From contig NZ_FTPL01000001.1 in NCBI RefSeq assembly GCF_900156305.1, forward strand, positions 620,001-684,000: a DNA stretch of 64,000 nucleotides, written 5' to 3'. This document shows positions 51,771-61,157 of this stretch, one piece after another. Every line of letters begins with the position of its first letter. Within the stretch, counting starts at the first letter, position 1. The translations under genes and the position numbers were made by a program. The notes under the pieces are model-generated. The model was not told the origin of the DNA, did not search any database, and worked only from the letters and a program-made list of their open reading frames with translations. This DNA comes from Edaphobacillus lindanitolerans. Its GTDB lineage: Bacteria; Bacillota; Bacilli; Bacillales_A; Planococcaceae.

Positions 51771-52904
51771 TCACTCCGACAGCTTGACGATCGTCTTGGC
51801 CAGGAGGAGGCAGCGCGGTACAAATGTGTCGATCTCCATATATTCATCGTCCCGATGGGCGTTGCCGCCGACCGGTCCGAGACCGTCGATTGTCGGAACG
51901 CCTGCCGCGGAAGTGTAGGACGCATCCCCGCCTCCGCCCGTTTTCGTGTCGGTCACGTCAATTCCGATTCCCTCGCCGATCCCCTTGATCAATTCCACAA
52001 GACGGGCAGTGCCCTCGGTGCGCTCCATCGGCGGTCGGTCGATCGCTCCCTCAACGGTGATGGTTGTCCCTTCCACGTCCGGTACGGCACAGATTTCACG
52101 GATTTTCCGGTCAATCGGCTCGGCCTGGGACAATTTAGTCGTCCGGATATCAACATGGGCGACGGCTTCCGGCGTGACAACATTCGTCGCATCCCCGCCT
52201 CCGATGATGCCGACGTTGACTGTGATGCCTTCATTGTAATCCGTCAGCGCATGCAGCTTGATGATCTTGTGGGCGAGTTCCTCAACCGCACTCCTGCCCT
52301 TTTCAGGTTCGATGCCGGAGTGGGCAGCCACACCATGGACATGGAGAGTGTAGTCGCCCCCGCCTTTTCGGCCGCTTACGAGCGAGCCGTCTTTGCGCGC
52401 AGGCTCCATGATGAGGGCGGCTTTCTTTCCTTCCGTGTGCGCCTCGATAAGCGGGCGGGCCGTGATCGATCCGATCTCTTCATCGCTTGTCAAAAGGATT
52501 TCCACATTTTCAATCCCCCGGAGGCCCGAATCCGAAATGGCCTTCATCGCGAATAGAAGAGAGACAAGGCTCGCCTTCATATCGACGACGCCCGGCCCGT
52601 GGGCTTTGCCGTCCACGATTGAGAACGGACGTGCAGCCGCGGTGCCGTCACGGAACACTGTATCCATATGGGCAACAATGAGAAGTTCAGGTGCCTGTGC
52701 CTCCGGGTGCCGGATGACCAGATGATTCCCCTGGACTTCTTCTGTGATGGTCTGTACGTTGAATCCGAGTGCTATGTATTCTTCTTTCAAAATTTCTCCG
52801 ACCCGATCGATTCCTTGCTTGTTTCGTGAGCCCGAGTCGATATTGACGAGCCGCTCCAGCAGGCCTAGCATCTCTTCTTGCCGTTGCTCCAAAAATTCGT
52901 TCAT
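51771..52904 (-). CDS. M20 family metallopeptidase (carboxypeptidase G2-like)
   Basis: 377 residues from ATG at 52904, 8 bp after GGGAG; GTG at 52913 is the alternative. Metal site: VAHMDTVF, GPGVVDMKASL and TSDEEIGS (catalytic Glu pair), plus AHSGIEPEKGRSAVEELAHKI in the dimerisation domain and NAHRDDEYM near the end. Glutamate carboxypeptidase/CPG2-like enzymes remove C-terminal glutamate or act on small peptides. No neighbour appears linked. Confidence 0.9.
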   Translation of the reverse strand: MNEFLEQRQEEMLGLLERLVNIDSGSRNKQGIDRVGEILKEEYIALGFNVQTITEEVQGNHLVIRHPEAQAPELLIVAHMDTVFRDGTAAARPFSIVDGKAHGPGVVDMKASLVSLLFAMKAISDSGLRGIENVEILLTSDEEIGSITARPLIEAHTEGKKAALIMEPARKDGSLVSGRKGGGDYTLHVHGVAAHSGIEPEKGRSAVEELAHKIIKLHALTDYNEGITVNVGIIGGGDATNVVTPEAVAHVDIRTTKLSQAEPIDRKIREICAVPDVEGTTITVEGAIDRPPMERTEGTARLVELIKGIGEGIGIDVTDTKTGGGGDASYTSAAGVPTIDGLGPVGGNAHRDDEYMEIDTFVPRCLLLAKTIVKLSE

Positions 52905-53049
52905 TCCGTTCACTCCCAGTGTGATTTAAATGTTTCCGCAATTCATTATAACATCCGCATCTCCTCATCCGGTGCCCAACCCGCATTTTATGTGGACTAG
53001 CGGATGGATAGGAACAGAACGGCGGAAAAATGTTTCGACAAGATTCGAC

Positions 53050-53160
53050 TTATCCAGACTCTGTGGATAACTTCACCCACACTGTCCACACCGTTAATCA
53101 GAAGGATTCGATTGGTTTACACAAACCGTCCACAGGTTATCCACTGATTTTTGTGGATAA
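53050..53160. promoter_or_regulatory. Cluster of DnaA boxes upstream of sda
   Basis: Perfect boxes TGTGGATAA at 53062-53070 and 53152-53160, one-mismatch boxes TTATCCAGA (53050-53058) and TTATCCACT (53137-53145), and a weaker CTGTCCACA (53082-53090). The last perfect box is immediately before the sda -35. In Bacillus subtilis DnaA likewise activates sda through several upstream boxes. Confidence 0.85.
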
Positions 53161-53168
53161 TGGAACGA

Positions 53169-53197
53169 TTGTTCTCACCCTGTTTGTCTGATAAAGT
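53169..53197 (+). promoter_or_regulatory. Sigma-A promoter of sda
   Basis: -35 TTGTTC (53169-53174), 17-bp spacer, -10 TAAAGT (53192-53197). Confidence 0.6.
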
Positions 53198-53239
53198 AGA
53201 AACTGCAAGACGGCAATAACCCTTTCGGAGGTGAGAGCT

Positions 53240-53377
53240 GTGAACATGCTGACGGACGATCAATTGTTTGAAACTTATATCACTGCTATCGCTCACGGAC
53301 TGAATCAATGTTTCATCACGCTACTGGAAAAAGAGATGATGCGGCGATCCCTCTCTGAGGCGACAGCAGCTTCTTGA
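53240..53377 (+). CDS. sda: Sporulation checkpoint protein Sda (histidine kinase inhibitor)
   Basis: 45 residues, too short to be picked up as a long frame. GTG start at 53240, five bases after GGAGGTGA; ATG at 53246 is possible. The sequence MNMLTDDQLFETYITAIAHGLN... has the Sda pattern L(S/T)D-L-x-E-x-Y and a second helix LLEKEMMRRSL. L21 and F25, positions of the kinase-contact face in the Bacillus protein, are kept. Sda folds as a helical hairpin and blocks KinA/KinB autophosphorylation when replication is disturbed. The upstream DnaA boxes strongly support the call. Confidence 0.92.
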   Translation: MNMLTDDQLFETYITAIAHGLNQCFITLLEKEMMRRSLSEATAAS

Positions 53378-53544
53378 CCGGCAGCGCCTTCAAAGGCGCG
53401 CTTTTTTCATTTCCGTATAAAACTGCTTCTCTTCCGGCTAATGCAAAAAGCAAGGACGTCCGGCCGGCTTTCCCTCAGGAGGCTCCCGTCGTCCCTGCTC
53501 ATGATGTTCCAAGATTTAAGGTCTATCCCACACAGTCCCGTGCA

Positions 53545-54843
53545 TCAGTATGCCGGCATCGACTGCGTGCGGATTTCCCCTTCCTTGCTGATGACCAGTT
53601 TCCCTTTCTTCCACACGTTCATTACGTGATTCACACCGAACAGGTACTGCAGTTCCTGATAATTTTGGATATCCCACATGACGAGATCGGCTTGCTTGCC
53701 CGGTTCGATGGAGCCGACCTTGTCCTGCATATTGATCGCGCAGGCGGCATTGAGCGTGGCGGCGACGAGTGCCTCCGCCGGAGTCATCCGCATGGAGATG
53801 CAGGCAAGGTTCATGACGAGCGGCATCGAGGTCGTCGGTGAAGAACCCGGATTGCAGTCAGTCGAGACGGCGACGGGGACGCCGGCATCGATCATGTCGC
53901 GTCCACGGGCCGCTTCTTCGCGCAGATACAGGGCTGTCGCAGGCAGCAGGCATGCGATCGTCCCGGCTTCCGCCATCTTCCGGATTCCAACATCCGACGC
54001 TTTCAGCAGGTGTTCCGCCGAGATGGCACCGACTTCGGCAGCCAGTTCTGCACCGCCATACGGTTCAATCTCATCGGCATGGATTTTCGGGAGAAGCCCG
54101 TGCTCCTTGCCGGCCTCCAAAATTCTCCTGGACTGCCCGGGCGTGTAGACGCCGACTTCACAAAAGACATCATTAAATGCGGCAAGCCCTTCTTCAGCCA
54201 CTTTCGGCAGCATGTCCCGGATGATCAGATCGACGAATTCATCTTCCCTCCCCTTCCATTCCAGAGGGACTGCGTGGGCGCCCATAAACGTCGGGACCAG
54301 GTCTGCCGGATGACGCTCGTTCAATTGTTTCATGACCCGCAGCTGCTTCAATTCCGTCTCCAGATCCATCCCGTATCCGCTCTTGCCTTCAACGGTCGTC
54401 ACCCCATGTGAAAGGAATGAATCCAGCCGGCGGAACGACTGCTCGAACAGCTCCTCTTCCGTCGCTTCCCTGGTCATTCGGGCAGTGGCATGGATTCCGC
54501 CGCCCGCCTCCATGATCTCCATGTACGTCGCACCCTCAAGGCGCATCTCGAACTCCTTTTCCCTGCTCCCCCCATATACGATGTGCGTATGCGGATCGAC
54601 AAGACCCGGCGTCACGAGCCTGCCGGACGCATCGATGATCTCGGCCTCCGCCGCCCGGCTCCCGTACCGCTTCTCCAGTTCAGCCGTTGTACCCGCCGCC
54701 CGGATCTCCCCTTCCTCGATCCATACGCTGCCGTCTTCGATGATTCCCAGATCGGACATGCCCTCCCTGATCCTCGGGGCCGGTCCGCCTGCAATCGTCG
54801 CAAGCTGGGCGGCGTGTTTGATCCATACCGGACGTTGATTCAT
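53545..54843 (-). CDS. hutI: Imidazolonepropionase
   Basis: 432 residues. Amidohydrolase fold with metal ligands in [11 protein letters not shown] (about 85-90), the substrate region [27 protein letters not shown], and the metal-binding aspartate in [15 protein letters not shown]. Third step of histidine degradation: imidazolone-5-propionate to N-formimino-L-glutamate. Its ATG overlaps the hutU stop by 4 bp. hutH and hutG are not visible in this window. Confidence 0.96.
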   Translation of the reverse strand: MNQRPVWIKHAAQLATIAGGPAPRIREGMSDLGIIEDGSVWIEEGEIRAAGTTAELEKRYGSRAAEAEIIDASGRLVTPGLVDPHTHIVYGGSREKEFEMRLEGATYMEIMEAGGGIHATARMTREATEEELFEQSFRRLDSFLSHGVTTVEGKSGYGMDLETELKQLRVMKQLNERHPADLVPTFMGAHAVPLEWKGREDEFVDLIIRDMLPKVAEEGLAAFNDVFCEVGVYTPGQSRRILEAGKEHGLLPKIHADEIEPYGGAELAAEVGAISAEHLLKASDVGIRKMAEAGTIACLLPATALYLREEAARGRDMIDAGVPVAVSTDCNPGSSPTTSMPLVMNLACISMRMTPAEALVAATLNAACAINMQDKVGSIEPGKQADLVMWDIQNYQELQYLFGVNHVMNVWKKGKLVISKEGEIRTQSMPAY

Positions 54844-56534
54844 GAATCTTCTTCTCCTTTCAGCATCGGTATCCGGACTCCTTTATCCCGTGCCGTCCGG
54901 ATGGCCAGCCCGTAACCCGCATCAGCATGACGGGCGATGCCCATGCCCGGGTCTGATGTAAGCACGCGCTCCAGCCGCGCCTCCGCCTCTTTCGTTCCGT
55001 CTGCGACGATGACCATCCCGGCGTGCTGGGAATACCCCATGCCGACTCCGCCTCCGTGGTGGACTGATACCCACGTGGCGCCTCCGACCGCATTGACGAG
55101 CGCATTCAGGATCGGCCAGTCGGACACCGCGTCAGAACCGTCCAGCATGGATTCCGTCTCCCGGTTCGGCGATGCGACAGAACCGGAGTCAAGATGGTCG
55201 CGGCCGATCACGATCGGCGCCGTCAGTTCTCCGGATGCCACCATATCATTGATGATCCTGCCGAACCGCGCCCGTTCCCCGTAGCCCAGCCAGCAGATTC
55301 TCGAAGGCAGCCCCTGGAAGGCGATCTTCTCCTGAGCCATCCGGATCCAGTTGCACAGATGAGTGTTGTCGCTGAACTCACGGAGGATCACTTCATCGGT
55401 TTTCCGGATATCTTCCGGGTCACCAGACAACGCAACCCAGCGGAATGGCCCTTTGCCTTCACAGAACTGTGGCCGGATATAAGCCGGAACGAACCCGGGG
55501 AAATCAAACGCCCGTTCCACGCCCTCGTCTTTTGCAACCTGTCGGATGTTATTTCCGTAATCGAACGTCACGGCGCCCCGGTCCATCATGGCAACCATCG
55601 TCCGTACATGTTCTGCCATGGACTTCCTGGCAAGCCGGATGACTTTCCCCGGATCCTGTCCGCGGAGCCGTTCCGCCTCCGCCATGCCCATGCCCGCCGG
55701 AACATACCCGTTCAGCGGATCGTGCGCGGATGTCTGGTCGGTCAGGACATCCGGAATGAAACCGCGTCGCAGCAGCTCCGGCAGGACTTCAGCCGCATTC
55801 CCGAGCAGCCCGATCGACAGCGCACGCCCGTCCCGTTTCGCCTCATCCGCCATCCGGACGGCTTCATCGATGGAATCCGTCTTCAGGTCAAGATAACGTG
55901 TCCCGATCCGACGGTCGATCCTGCTTTCATCCACTTCCACGCCAATGCAGACGCCGCCGGCCATCGTGACTGCGAGCGGCTGGGCGCCCCCCATGCCCCC
56001 AAGCCCTGCAGTGAGGGTGATCGTGCCTTTGAGCGATCCGCCGAAATGCTGCTTCGCCAGCTCGGCGAATGTCTCATAGGTTCCCTGCACGATCCCCTGC
56101 GAGCCGATGTAGATCCAGCTTCCGGCAGTCATCTGGCCGTACATCATGAGTCCCCGCCGATCGAGCTCATGGAAAGTGTCCCAGTCCGCAAAGGCCGGAA
56201 CGATGTTCGAGTTCGCGATGAGCACGCGCGGTGCATCGGCATGCGTCCGGAATACCGCAACCGGCTTCCCGGACTGGATCAGCAGCGTCTCGTCGTTCTC
56301 CAGTTCCTTCAGCGATTCGACAATCGTTTCAAATGCCTCCCAGTTGCGGGCTGCCTTTCCGATCCCCCCGTAGACGACCAGTTGATCGGGATGCTCTGCA
56401 ACATCCGGGTGAAGATTGTTCATCAGCATCCGGAGTGCCGCCTCCTGCAGCCACCCCTTCGTATGCAGTCCGGTCCCCGTATAGGCCTTCACTTTCTCTG
56501 CTGCAATCGATTGTACATTTGTATCCGCTTCCAT
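54840..56534 (-). CDS. hutU: Urocanate hydratase
   Basis: 564 residues from ATG at 56534, 6 bp after AAGGGGGA; the open frame extends a few codons upstream. Hallmarks: [12 protein letters not shown] near the start, the NAD-binding [16 protein letters not shown] region (about 190), the [12 protein letters not shown] motif (about 280) and [13 protein letters not shown] near residue 500. Converts urocanate to imidazolonepropionate. Upstream to the next plus-strand gene lie about 490 bp with no gene and no regulatory RNA that I recognise. Confidence 0.96.
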   Translation of the reverse strand: MEADTNVQSIAAEKVKAYTGTGLHTKGWLQEAALRMLMNNLHPDVAEHPDQLVVYGGIGKAARNWEAFETIVESLKELENDETLLIQSGKPVAVFRTHADAPRVLIANSNIVPAFADWDTFHELDRRGLMMYGQMTAGSWIYIGSQGIVQGTYETFAELAKQHFGGSLKGTITLTAGLGGMGGAQPLAVTMAGGVCIGVEVDESRIDRRIGTRYLDLKTDSIDEAVRMADEAKRDGRALSIGLLGNAAEVLPELLRRGFIPDVLTDQTSAHDPLNGYVPAGMGMAEAERLRGQDPGKVIRLARKSMAEHVRTMVAMMDRGAVTFDYGNNIRQVAKDEGVERAFDFPGFVPAYIRPQFCEGKGPFRWVALSGDPEDIRKTDEVILREFSDNTHLCNWIRMAQEKIAFQGLPSRICWLGYGERARFGRIINDMVASGELTAPIVIGRDHLDSGSVASPNRETESMLDGSDAVSDWPILNALVNAVGGATWVSVHHGGGVGMGYSQHAGMVIVADGTKEAEARLERVLTSDPGMGIARHADAGYGLAIRTARDKGVRIPMLKGEEDS

Positions 56535-56561
56535 TTCACATCCCCCTTCCCTTTCCCCCAT

Positions 56562-57016
56562 TGTACAATGAATTCTGACAAGGTTCAGCCGTTCTCAGGA
56601 AATGATCACCGTGGTGGTGCATCAGCGGGCTAAATTGGACTGGAGCGCTGGAACCTGATGATGCCGATATTCTCTAACCTTTACAGTTTACCGCAGGGAA
56701 ACAATCTTATGGAAAATGCTGTTCCGTGATGGTTTGTGATCGTAAAGCATCTGAGGGTCTGTTGCCTGTAGCGGCCGGAAACGCCGAATAGGCGGAGGAT
56801 GAGGAAGGAAACCGGGCCTTGCCCCATCATCCGCGCCGATCATTCCTTCTTCTGTAAACATGCCAATATCATACATCAAGGTCTCAATGGTTCAACTTAT
56901 TCGGAATACATGATAACCTTAACATCGCAAATCAATGACTCCTTCTCTCCGAGCGATATTTTCGAAAACAGTCCATGGCAATTCGATTGCCATTTGTCAT
57001 CCTTTGAGTCATTTTC
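56562..57016. other. Intergenic region, no gene seen
   Basis: It separates the divergent hutU and acyltransferase genes. It contains the artefactual upstream extension of the acyltransferase frame and is progressively AT-rich towards 57000. No terminator, riboswitch or repeat stands out. Confidence 0.6.
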
Positions 57017-57026
57017 AGGAGGTCAC

Positions 57027-58100
57027 ATGGGAAAGAAACTCTTTTTTGGTATTGATGTCATCAAGGTTATCGCGATTTTCAGTGTAGTCAGTGTCCACTT
57101 TTTGCTTAACACAGACTTTTATGGTGTTCCTATTATTGGTACTTCTCTCAATGTCCAAGTATTTTACCGGCAGCTCTTTATTGTGTGTGTCCCCCTTTTC
57201 CTCTTGGCGACGGGTTACTTGCAATTAGAAAAAGAATGGAATAAAAAATACTTAAAAAGTACGATGAGCGTCGTATATATATATTTGATTCTCTCTCTGT
57301 TTGCCATACTCGCACGGATTTTATTGTTCAAAGAAATTCACCCGATTTCCTTTTGGATCAAGAGTGTGTTTACTTTTGAGGCGGTAAGATATGCCTGGTA
57401 TGTGGAGATGTACATCGGCCTCGCCCTTCTTATTCCGTTTTTAAATTATATTTGGAAGAGCTTTAAAACCAAGAGGGATTTCCAAATATTCATCGTCATT
57501 CTATTGTTCATCACCGCAATGCCCGGCTTCTGGAATGCGTTCAGCGAAGACGTCCCCTATATTTCAGTCATCAGATTCCCGGGCTTTTGGACCAGTTTAT
57601 ATCCGGTCACCTATTATTTTATCGGAGTGTATATCCGCAGATACGGCTCCAGAATCCCCCCGCTTGCTTCTCTTTTTGGATTCTTGGCGGCCACCCTGGT
57701 CCAAACGTTGGTCATTTGCTTGAAAACCGGCAATGGTACCTTTGTCAACGGCGTGGGTTCATACGACTCCTTATTGATCGTCATCCAGTCATACTTCTTG
57801 TTTTCGGCACTTTACAGACTGGAACTGCCGAAATCCCGGGTGTTCAGAAACCTGGCAGTACCCGTCTCCTCTATTTCCGTACTAACATTGGATATTTATC
57901 TTGCTTCTGCCATTACAGATAAGTTCATTTATGAATATATCGCTGACCACTTATTTACTGCACAAAAATATGCCATCCTCTTTGCGCCTTTGTGCGTAAC
58001 ATTATCGTTCAGTTTGGCATACGCCGTTGCTTTACTAAGAAAGACGGTGTGCCCGCTGAGGGGGAAAAGACCACGGCCCAAAAATGAAAAGCCAGTGTGA
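57027..58100 (+). CDS. Acyltransferase-3 family membrane protein (WecH-like)
   Basis: 357 residues from ATG at 57027 with AGGAGG; the open frame continues 76 codons upstream but no ribosome site or sensible sequence is there. Ten or so hydrophobic segments. The N-terminal motif GIDVIKVIAIFSVVSVHFLL carries the conserved D and H of acyltransferase-3 enzymes, which O-acetylate or otherwise acylate surface sugars at the membrane. AT-rich relative to neighbours, suggesting horizontal acquisition. Substrate unknown. Confidence 0.85.
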   Translation: MGKKLFFGIDVIKVIAIFSVVSVHFLLNTDFYGVPIIGTSLNVQVFYRQLFIVCVPLFLLATGYLQLEKEWNKKYLKSTMSVVYIYLILSLFAILARILLFKEIHPISFWIKSVFTFEAVRYAWYVEMYIGLALLIPFLNYIWKSFKTKRDFQIFIVILLFITAMPGFWNAFSEDVPYISVIRFPGFWTSLYPVTYYFIGVYIRRYGSRIPPLASLFGFLAATLVQTLVICLKTGNGTFVNGVGSYDSLLIVIQSYFLFSALYRLELPKSRVFRNLAVPVSSISVLTLDIYLASAITDKFIYEYIADHLFTAQKYAILFAPLCVTLSFSLAYAVALLRKTVCPLRGKRPRPKNEKPV

Positions 58101-58304
58101 ATCTGTTACCATAATGGATGTATAGCTTCTTTTGTTGAGGACTGAAATGAGCTGGGATCAGGCTTTCGTCTTGCCGACATGCAGAGTGGAAATCCCCATT
58201 TCTGCAAGGCAGGCTGTCCTCATTTCATCACTTCATCCGGTCTATGACCGCCCATATAAAATAACAGCAAGATTTTCTCTTGCCTGCATGAAGGAGGACT
58301 TTCT

Positions 58305-58475
58305 GTGAAGGAAAACAAACCTGAATTGATCTGCGATATCGAAACCGGCATCTGCAGGCCGGCCGGTGAAGAAGACGGCCCGATGTCCGGATTTATCGAC
58401 TTGTCGGCTGATGCAGACGGGAATCATTCCGAAAAAAAAATAGGAAACACTGCAGAAAACGGGAAAGCGGACTGA
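58305..58475 (+). CDS. Small acidic hypothetical protein
   Basis: 56 residues starting at GTG 58305, six bases after AAGGAGGA. Sequence begins MKENKPELICDIETGIC; it has two cysteines (10 and 17) and an acidic, Gly/Asp-rich rest. Not recognised. The good ribosome site, coding-like third-position GC and a terminator whose stem contains the stop codon argue for a real gene. Confidence 0.72.
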   Translation: MKENKPELICDIETGICRPAGEEDGPMSGFIDLSADADGNHSEKKIGNTAENGKAD

Positions 58476-58490
58476 CGCTTTCCCATTTTT
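58461..58490 (+). terminator. Intrinsic terminator overlapping the stop of the small gene
   Basis: GGGAAAGCG-GACTGA-CGCTTTCCC followed by ATTTTT; the TGA stop lies in the loop. Confidence 0.9.
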
Positions 58491-58554
58491 AATGAAACTG
58501 TTCTTTCTTTATTTCGTATGGTAGTTACGATGATTGGATAATGGAGGGATGGGC

Positions 58555-60210
58555 ATGCGGCATCTCCGGAGGCTGTTTGCGGTTCTGTTCCTGCTGATCC
58601 TGCTGTTCCCGGCAGTCGTGTCGGCAGTGGATTTCCGTATTGAGGACGCACTGATCGAGGCCAGTCTGACTGAAGGCGGTCTTGTCCATGTCAAAGAAGA
58701 ATTCGTCTATACGTTCAACGGGGGATTCAACGGAATCACCAGGACCATCCACCCCGGGAAAGGGACCTCGGTGGACGGGTTTAAAGCATATGAAGACGGA
58801 CGTCCGCTGTCTGTTGAACAATCTGGCGAGACATACAGGGTCCATCGCCAGGGCAGTGATTCGACTGTCCGGATCAAGCTGGAGTACACGCTTCATGGTG
58901 CGGTCAGTCTGTATGAAGATGGTGCAGAGTTTTACCGGTCGTTCTTTGACTCCGGGAACGGGGCCGGCTACGGCAATATGACGATCATCGTCCATCCTCC
59001 GGCCGCTTCCCGCCGGACGGACGCGCTCGGATACGGTGCGGCCGAGGAGACCGGGACCATTTCCGGCGACGGCTCAGCGCGTTTTGACCTGGGACCGGTT
59101 CCTGCAGGAACCGAAGCGGATATCCGGACGGTCTTTGATCGCAGCCTGTTCCATGGAGGGGTAACGAAAAAAGGGACCATCCGTGATGAAGTCGAACAGG
59201 ACCGGAAAGAGCTGGAGAACAGGGAAGGCCGGGCGAAAATCGCCGTCACCGTGCTCATCCCGGCGGCCGGTCTGCTGATGCTGTTCATTCTGGTCGATGA
59301 GTGGCGCCGTTCAGGCCGGCTTTGGCGCAAGGCCCTCCGGGAAGCGGAGGCAGACAAGTTTTCGGTCCCGCCCGAGTCGCTCAGCATGCCGGCGCTGATC
59401 CGGTTCACCGCGGGCCCTTCCCGTTCTTCGAGGCTCTCGGCCGGTCTTCTGGATCTGATCCGGAACGGGTATGCCGAACAACAGTCTGACATTCTGTACG
59501 CACCGACCGGCAAGGAGCCGGAACTTCTTCACGAGCGCCGGCTGATGCATCTGCTTTTCGATCGTTTCGGAGATCTGGACCGCCGGTTCAACCTGGAGCA
59601 GCTGGAGCTGAAGACACGCTCCGGGGACGGTGCGGATGAGTACTTGGCCGGAGTGAAGTCTTGGGAAAGAGCAGTAAAAAAAGAGTTGAAGACAGCCCCC
59701 CTGAAAAAGCGGCGGCTCTCGACGATCCTTCTCCTTCTGTTAGTCATCGGGCTGCTCGTAGCCGCCTGTGACTTCACCGTGATGCTCGACCAAGACTGGC
59801 CCTATATGACCGCGTTCCTCATGCTGCTCTCGGCCGTCGCCATGCTGGTGCTGATCCGTCCCTATACGGGGTACGGGCGTGATATACAGGTGCGATGGCA
59901 CTTATTCAGGGAGGTCCTTCCCCGGCTTCGGCCCGTTGACTGGGCAGCATTTTCCAGGACGGACCGGATCCGCGGGCTCATCTATGCCGTCGGGTGCAAT
60001 GATCCGGCGGTACCCGGCCCGGATATCCCCGAGATTGAACCATTTGAAACCCGCGGGCTGAGGCCGCTCATATCAGCCCACTCCGCGGCTTCTCTGGGCA
60101 GCGGCATGGCAGTCGCCGACCGGAATGCCTCATCCTCCAGCTCAGGGAGTTCCGGAAGCGGCGGCGGATCCGGAGTCGGCGGCAGTGGCGGCGGCTCAGG
60201 TGCATTTTAA
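58555..60210 (+). CDS. DUF2207 membrane protein, copy 1
   Basis: 551 residues from ATG at 58555, six bases after GGAGGG. Signal peptide (1-24, LRRLFAVLFLLILLFPAVVSA), an extracytoplasmic beta-rich domain (25-190, IHPGKGTSVDGF, YGNMTIIVHPP), one membrane helix (about 235-255), a cytoplasmic stretch (SLSMPALIRFTAG), two more helices (about 390-440) and a Ser/Gly-rich tail. This is the DUF2207 layout (PF09972), found in bacterial envelope proteins of unknown function. It is followed by a small membrane gene and a paralogue. Confidence 0.88.
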   Translation: MRHLRRLFAVLFLLILLFPAVVSAVDFRIEDALIEASLTEGGLVHVKEEFVYTFNGGFNGITRTIHPGKGTSVDGFKAYEDGRPLSVEQSGETYRVHRQGSDSTVRIKLEYTLHGAVSLYEDGAEFYRSFFDSGNGAGYGNMTIIVHPPAASRRTDALGYGAAEETGTISGDGSARFDLGPVPAGTEADIRTVFDRSLFHGGVTKKGTIRDEVEQDRKELENREGRAKIAVTVLIPAAGLLMLFILVDEWRRSGRLWRKALREAEADKFSVPPESLSMPALIRFTAGPSRSSRLSAGLLDLIRNGYAEQQSDILYAPTGKEPELLHERRLMHLLFDRFGDLDRRFNLEQLELKTRSGDGADEYLAGVKSWERAVKKELKTAPLKKRRLSTILLLLLVIGLLVAACDFTVMLDQDWPYMTAFLMLLSAVAMLVLIRPYTGYGRDIQVRWHLFREVLPRLRPVDWAAFSRTDRIRGLIYAVGCNDPAVPGPDIPEIEPFETRGLRPLISAHSAASLGSGMAVADRNASSSSSGSSGSGGGSGVGGSGGGSGAF

Positions 60211-60309
60211 GATGTCAAACCTGTCTCCATGACCAGTCGCATGGGGGCTTTCTTTTATGGCGGAACCCGTCCCATGCCTGGCCGTCCCATTGAAAAAGGG
60301 GGCAATCCG

Positions 60310-61014
60310 ATGAGTGGTTTTATCCTGCCTATGGTTGTGGCCTCAGCTGCGGTCCTCCTGCGGGGCATGGCAAAGAGAGGATGGGGGGCCGGATTGGCGG
60401 CCGGTTTCACCCTGGCCGGAGCCTTCATTCTGTTGTACGCCAAATTCGTGATCGGTGATCAGTTCCTGTCTTGGGCCGTACGCCTTCCGTCCCTTTTCCT
60501 GCTGCTGTCAGGAGGGATATGGATGCTCATCCTGGGAGTCAGGCGCAAGGCTCCGCCCTCCTCCGTCATGTTGATCCTTGCAATCGCCCTGTTCTCTTTT
60601 CTCCTGCCGGGACTGGACGAGACGGAAAAATATGTACACCAGGAAAAGGAGTTCCAGGAGGTGGCCTCGTTCATATTTGATTCGATCGATGCCGGCAACA
60701 TTTCGATCGGCGATGAATTTCCGGCGTCTCCCGGCGAAATCCCGGAAACAGTCAATCCGGTCTTGTCCGATGAAACGCTCTTGATGCTGAACAAACTCCA
60801 CAGGCGCGCAGGCATCTACCGCATCATAGCTGCAGACCATGATGTCGTCTACTTCACCCGGGGAGCCGTCTTCCAGTCGATCAGCGGGATTGCCATCACC
60901 CGAAACAGCAAGGACCCCGTTGCAGATGCCGCTCTCCATGCCCGCTACTTTGATGGCGCCATCACCTATGATCCGCTCGGCGACGGGGCCTATGAATTCT
61001 TCGACGGCCTTTGA
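60310..61014 (+). CDS. Hypothetical membrane protein between DUF2207 copies
   Basis: 234 residues from ATG at 60310, which follows AAAAAGGGGG; the earlier ATG at 60229 has no site. Four N-terminal hydrophobic segments (for example FILPMVVASAAVLLRG, GFTLAGAFILLYAKFVIG, LPSLFLLLSGGIWMLIL and VMLILAIALFSFLLPGL) and a soluble C-terminal 130-residue domain (YVHQEKEFQEVASF ... GDGAYEFF). I recognise no family. Co-directional between the two DUF2207 genes, so functional linkage to them is likely. Confidence 0.78.
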   Translation: MSGFILPMVVASAAVLLRGMAKRGWGAGLAAGFTLAGAFILLYAKFVIGDQFLSWAVRLPSLFLLLSGGIWMLILGVRRKAPPSSVMLILAIALFSFLLPGLDETEKYVHQEKEFQEVASFIFDSIDAGNISIGDEFPASPGEIPETVNPVLSDETLLMLNKLHRRAGIYRIIAADHDVVYFTRGAVFQSISGIAITRNSKDPVADAALHARYFDGAITYDPLGDGAYEFFDGL

Positions 61015-61157
61015 CGTTCCGCCTGCCGGCAGAAGCTCAAGCCTGCAGCCGCCGTTACCTCTCTCGGTGAAGTATTGAAACTTTTCTGAAGGCCATCCCG
61101 TATTACCGATCATAGGGAACTGGATGTCGCTGTTCCCCTTTGAGCGGAGGTGTTTGA

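Noticed and set aside
53050-53160. DnaA box cluster as a replication origin
   Set aside because: No dnaA, dnaN or AT-rich unwinding region nearby; the boxes fit sda regulation.
55194-56633. 479-codon plus-strand open frame over hutU
   Set aside because: Shadow of the strongly conserved hutU.
56799-57026. N-terminal extension of the acyltransferase frame
   Set aside because: No ribosome site at the upstream ATG, whereas AGGAGG precedes the ATG at 57027 where the family's N-terminus begins.
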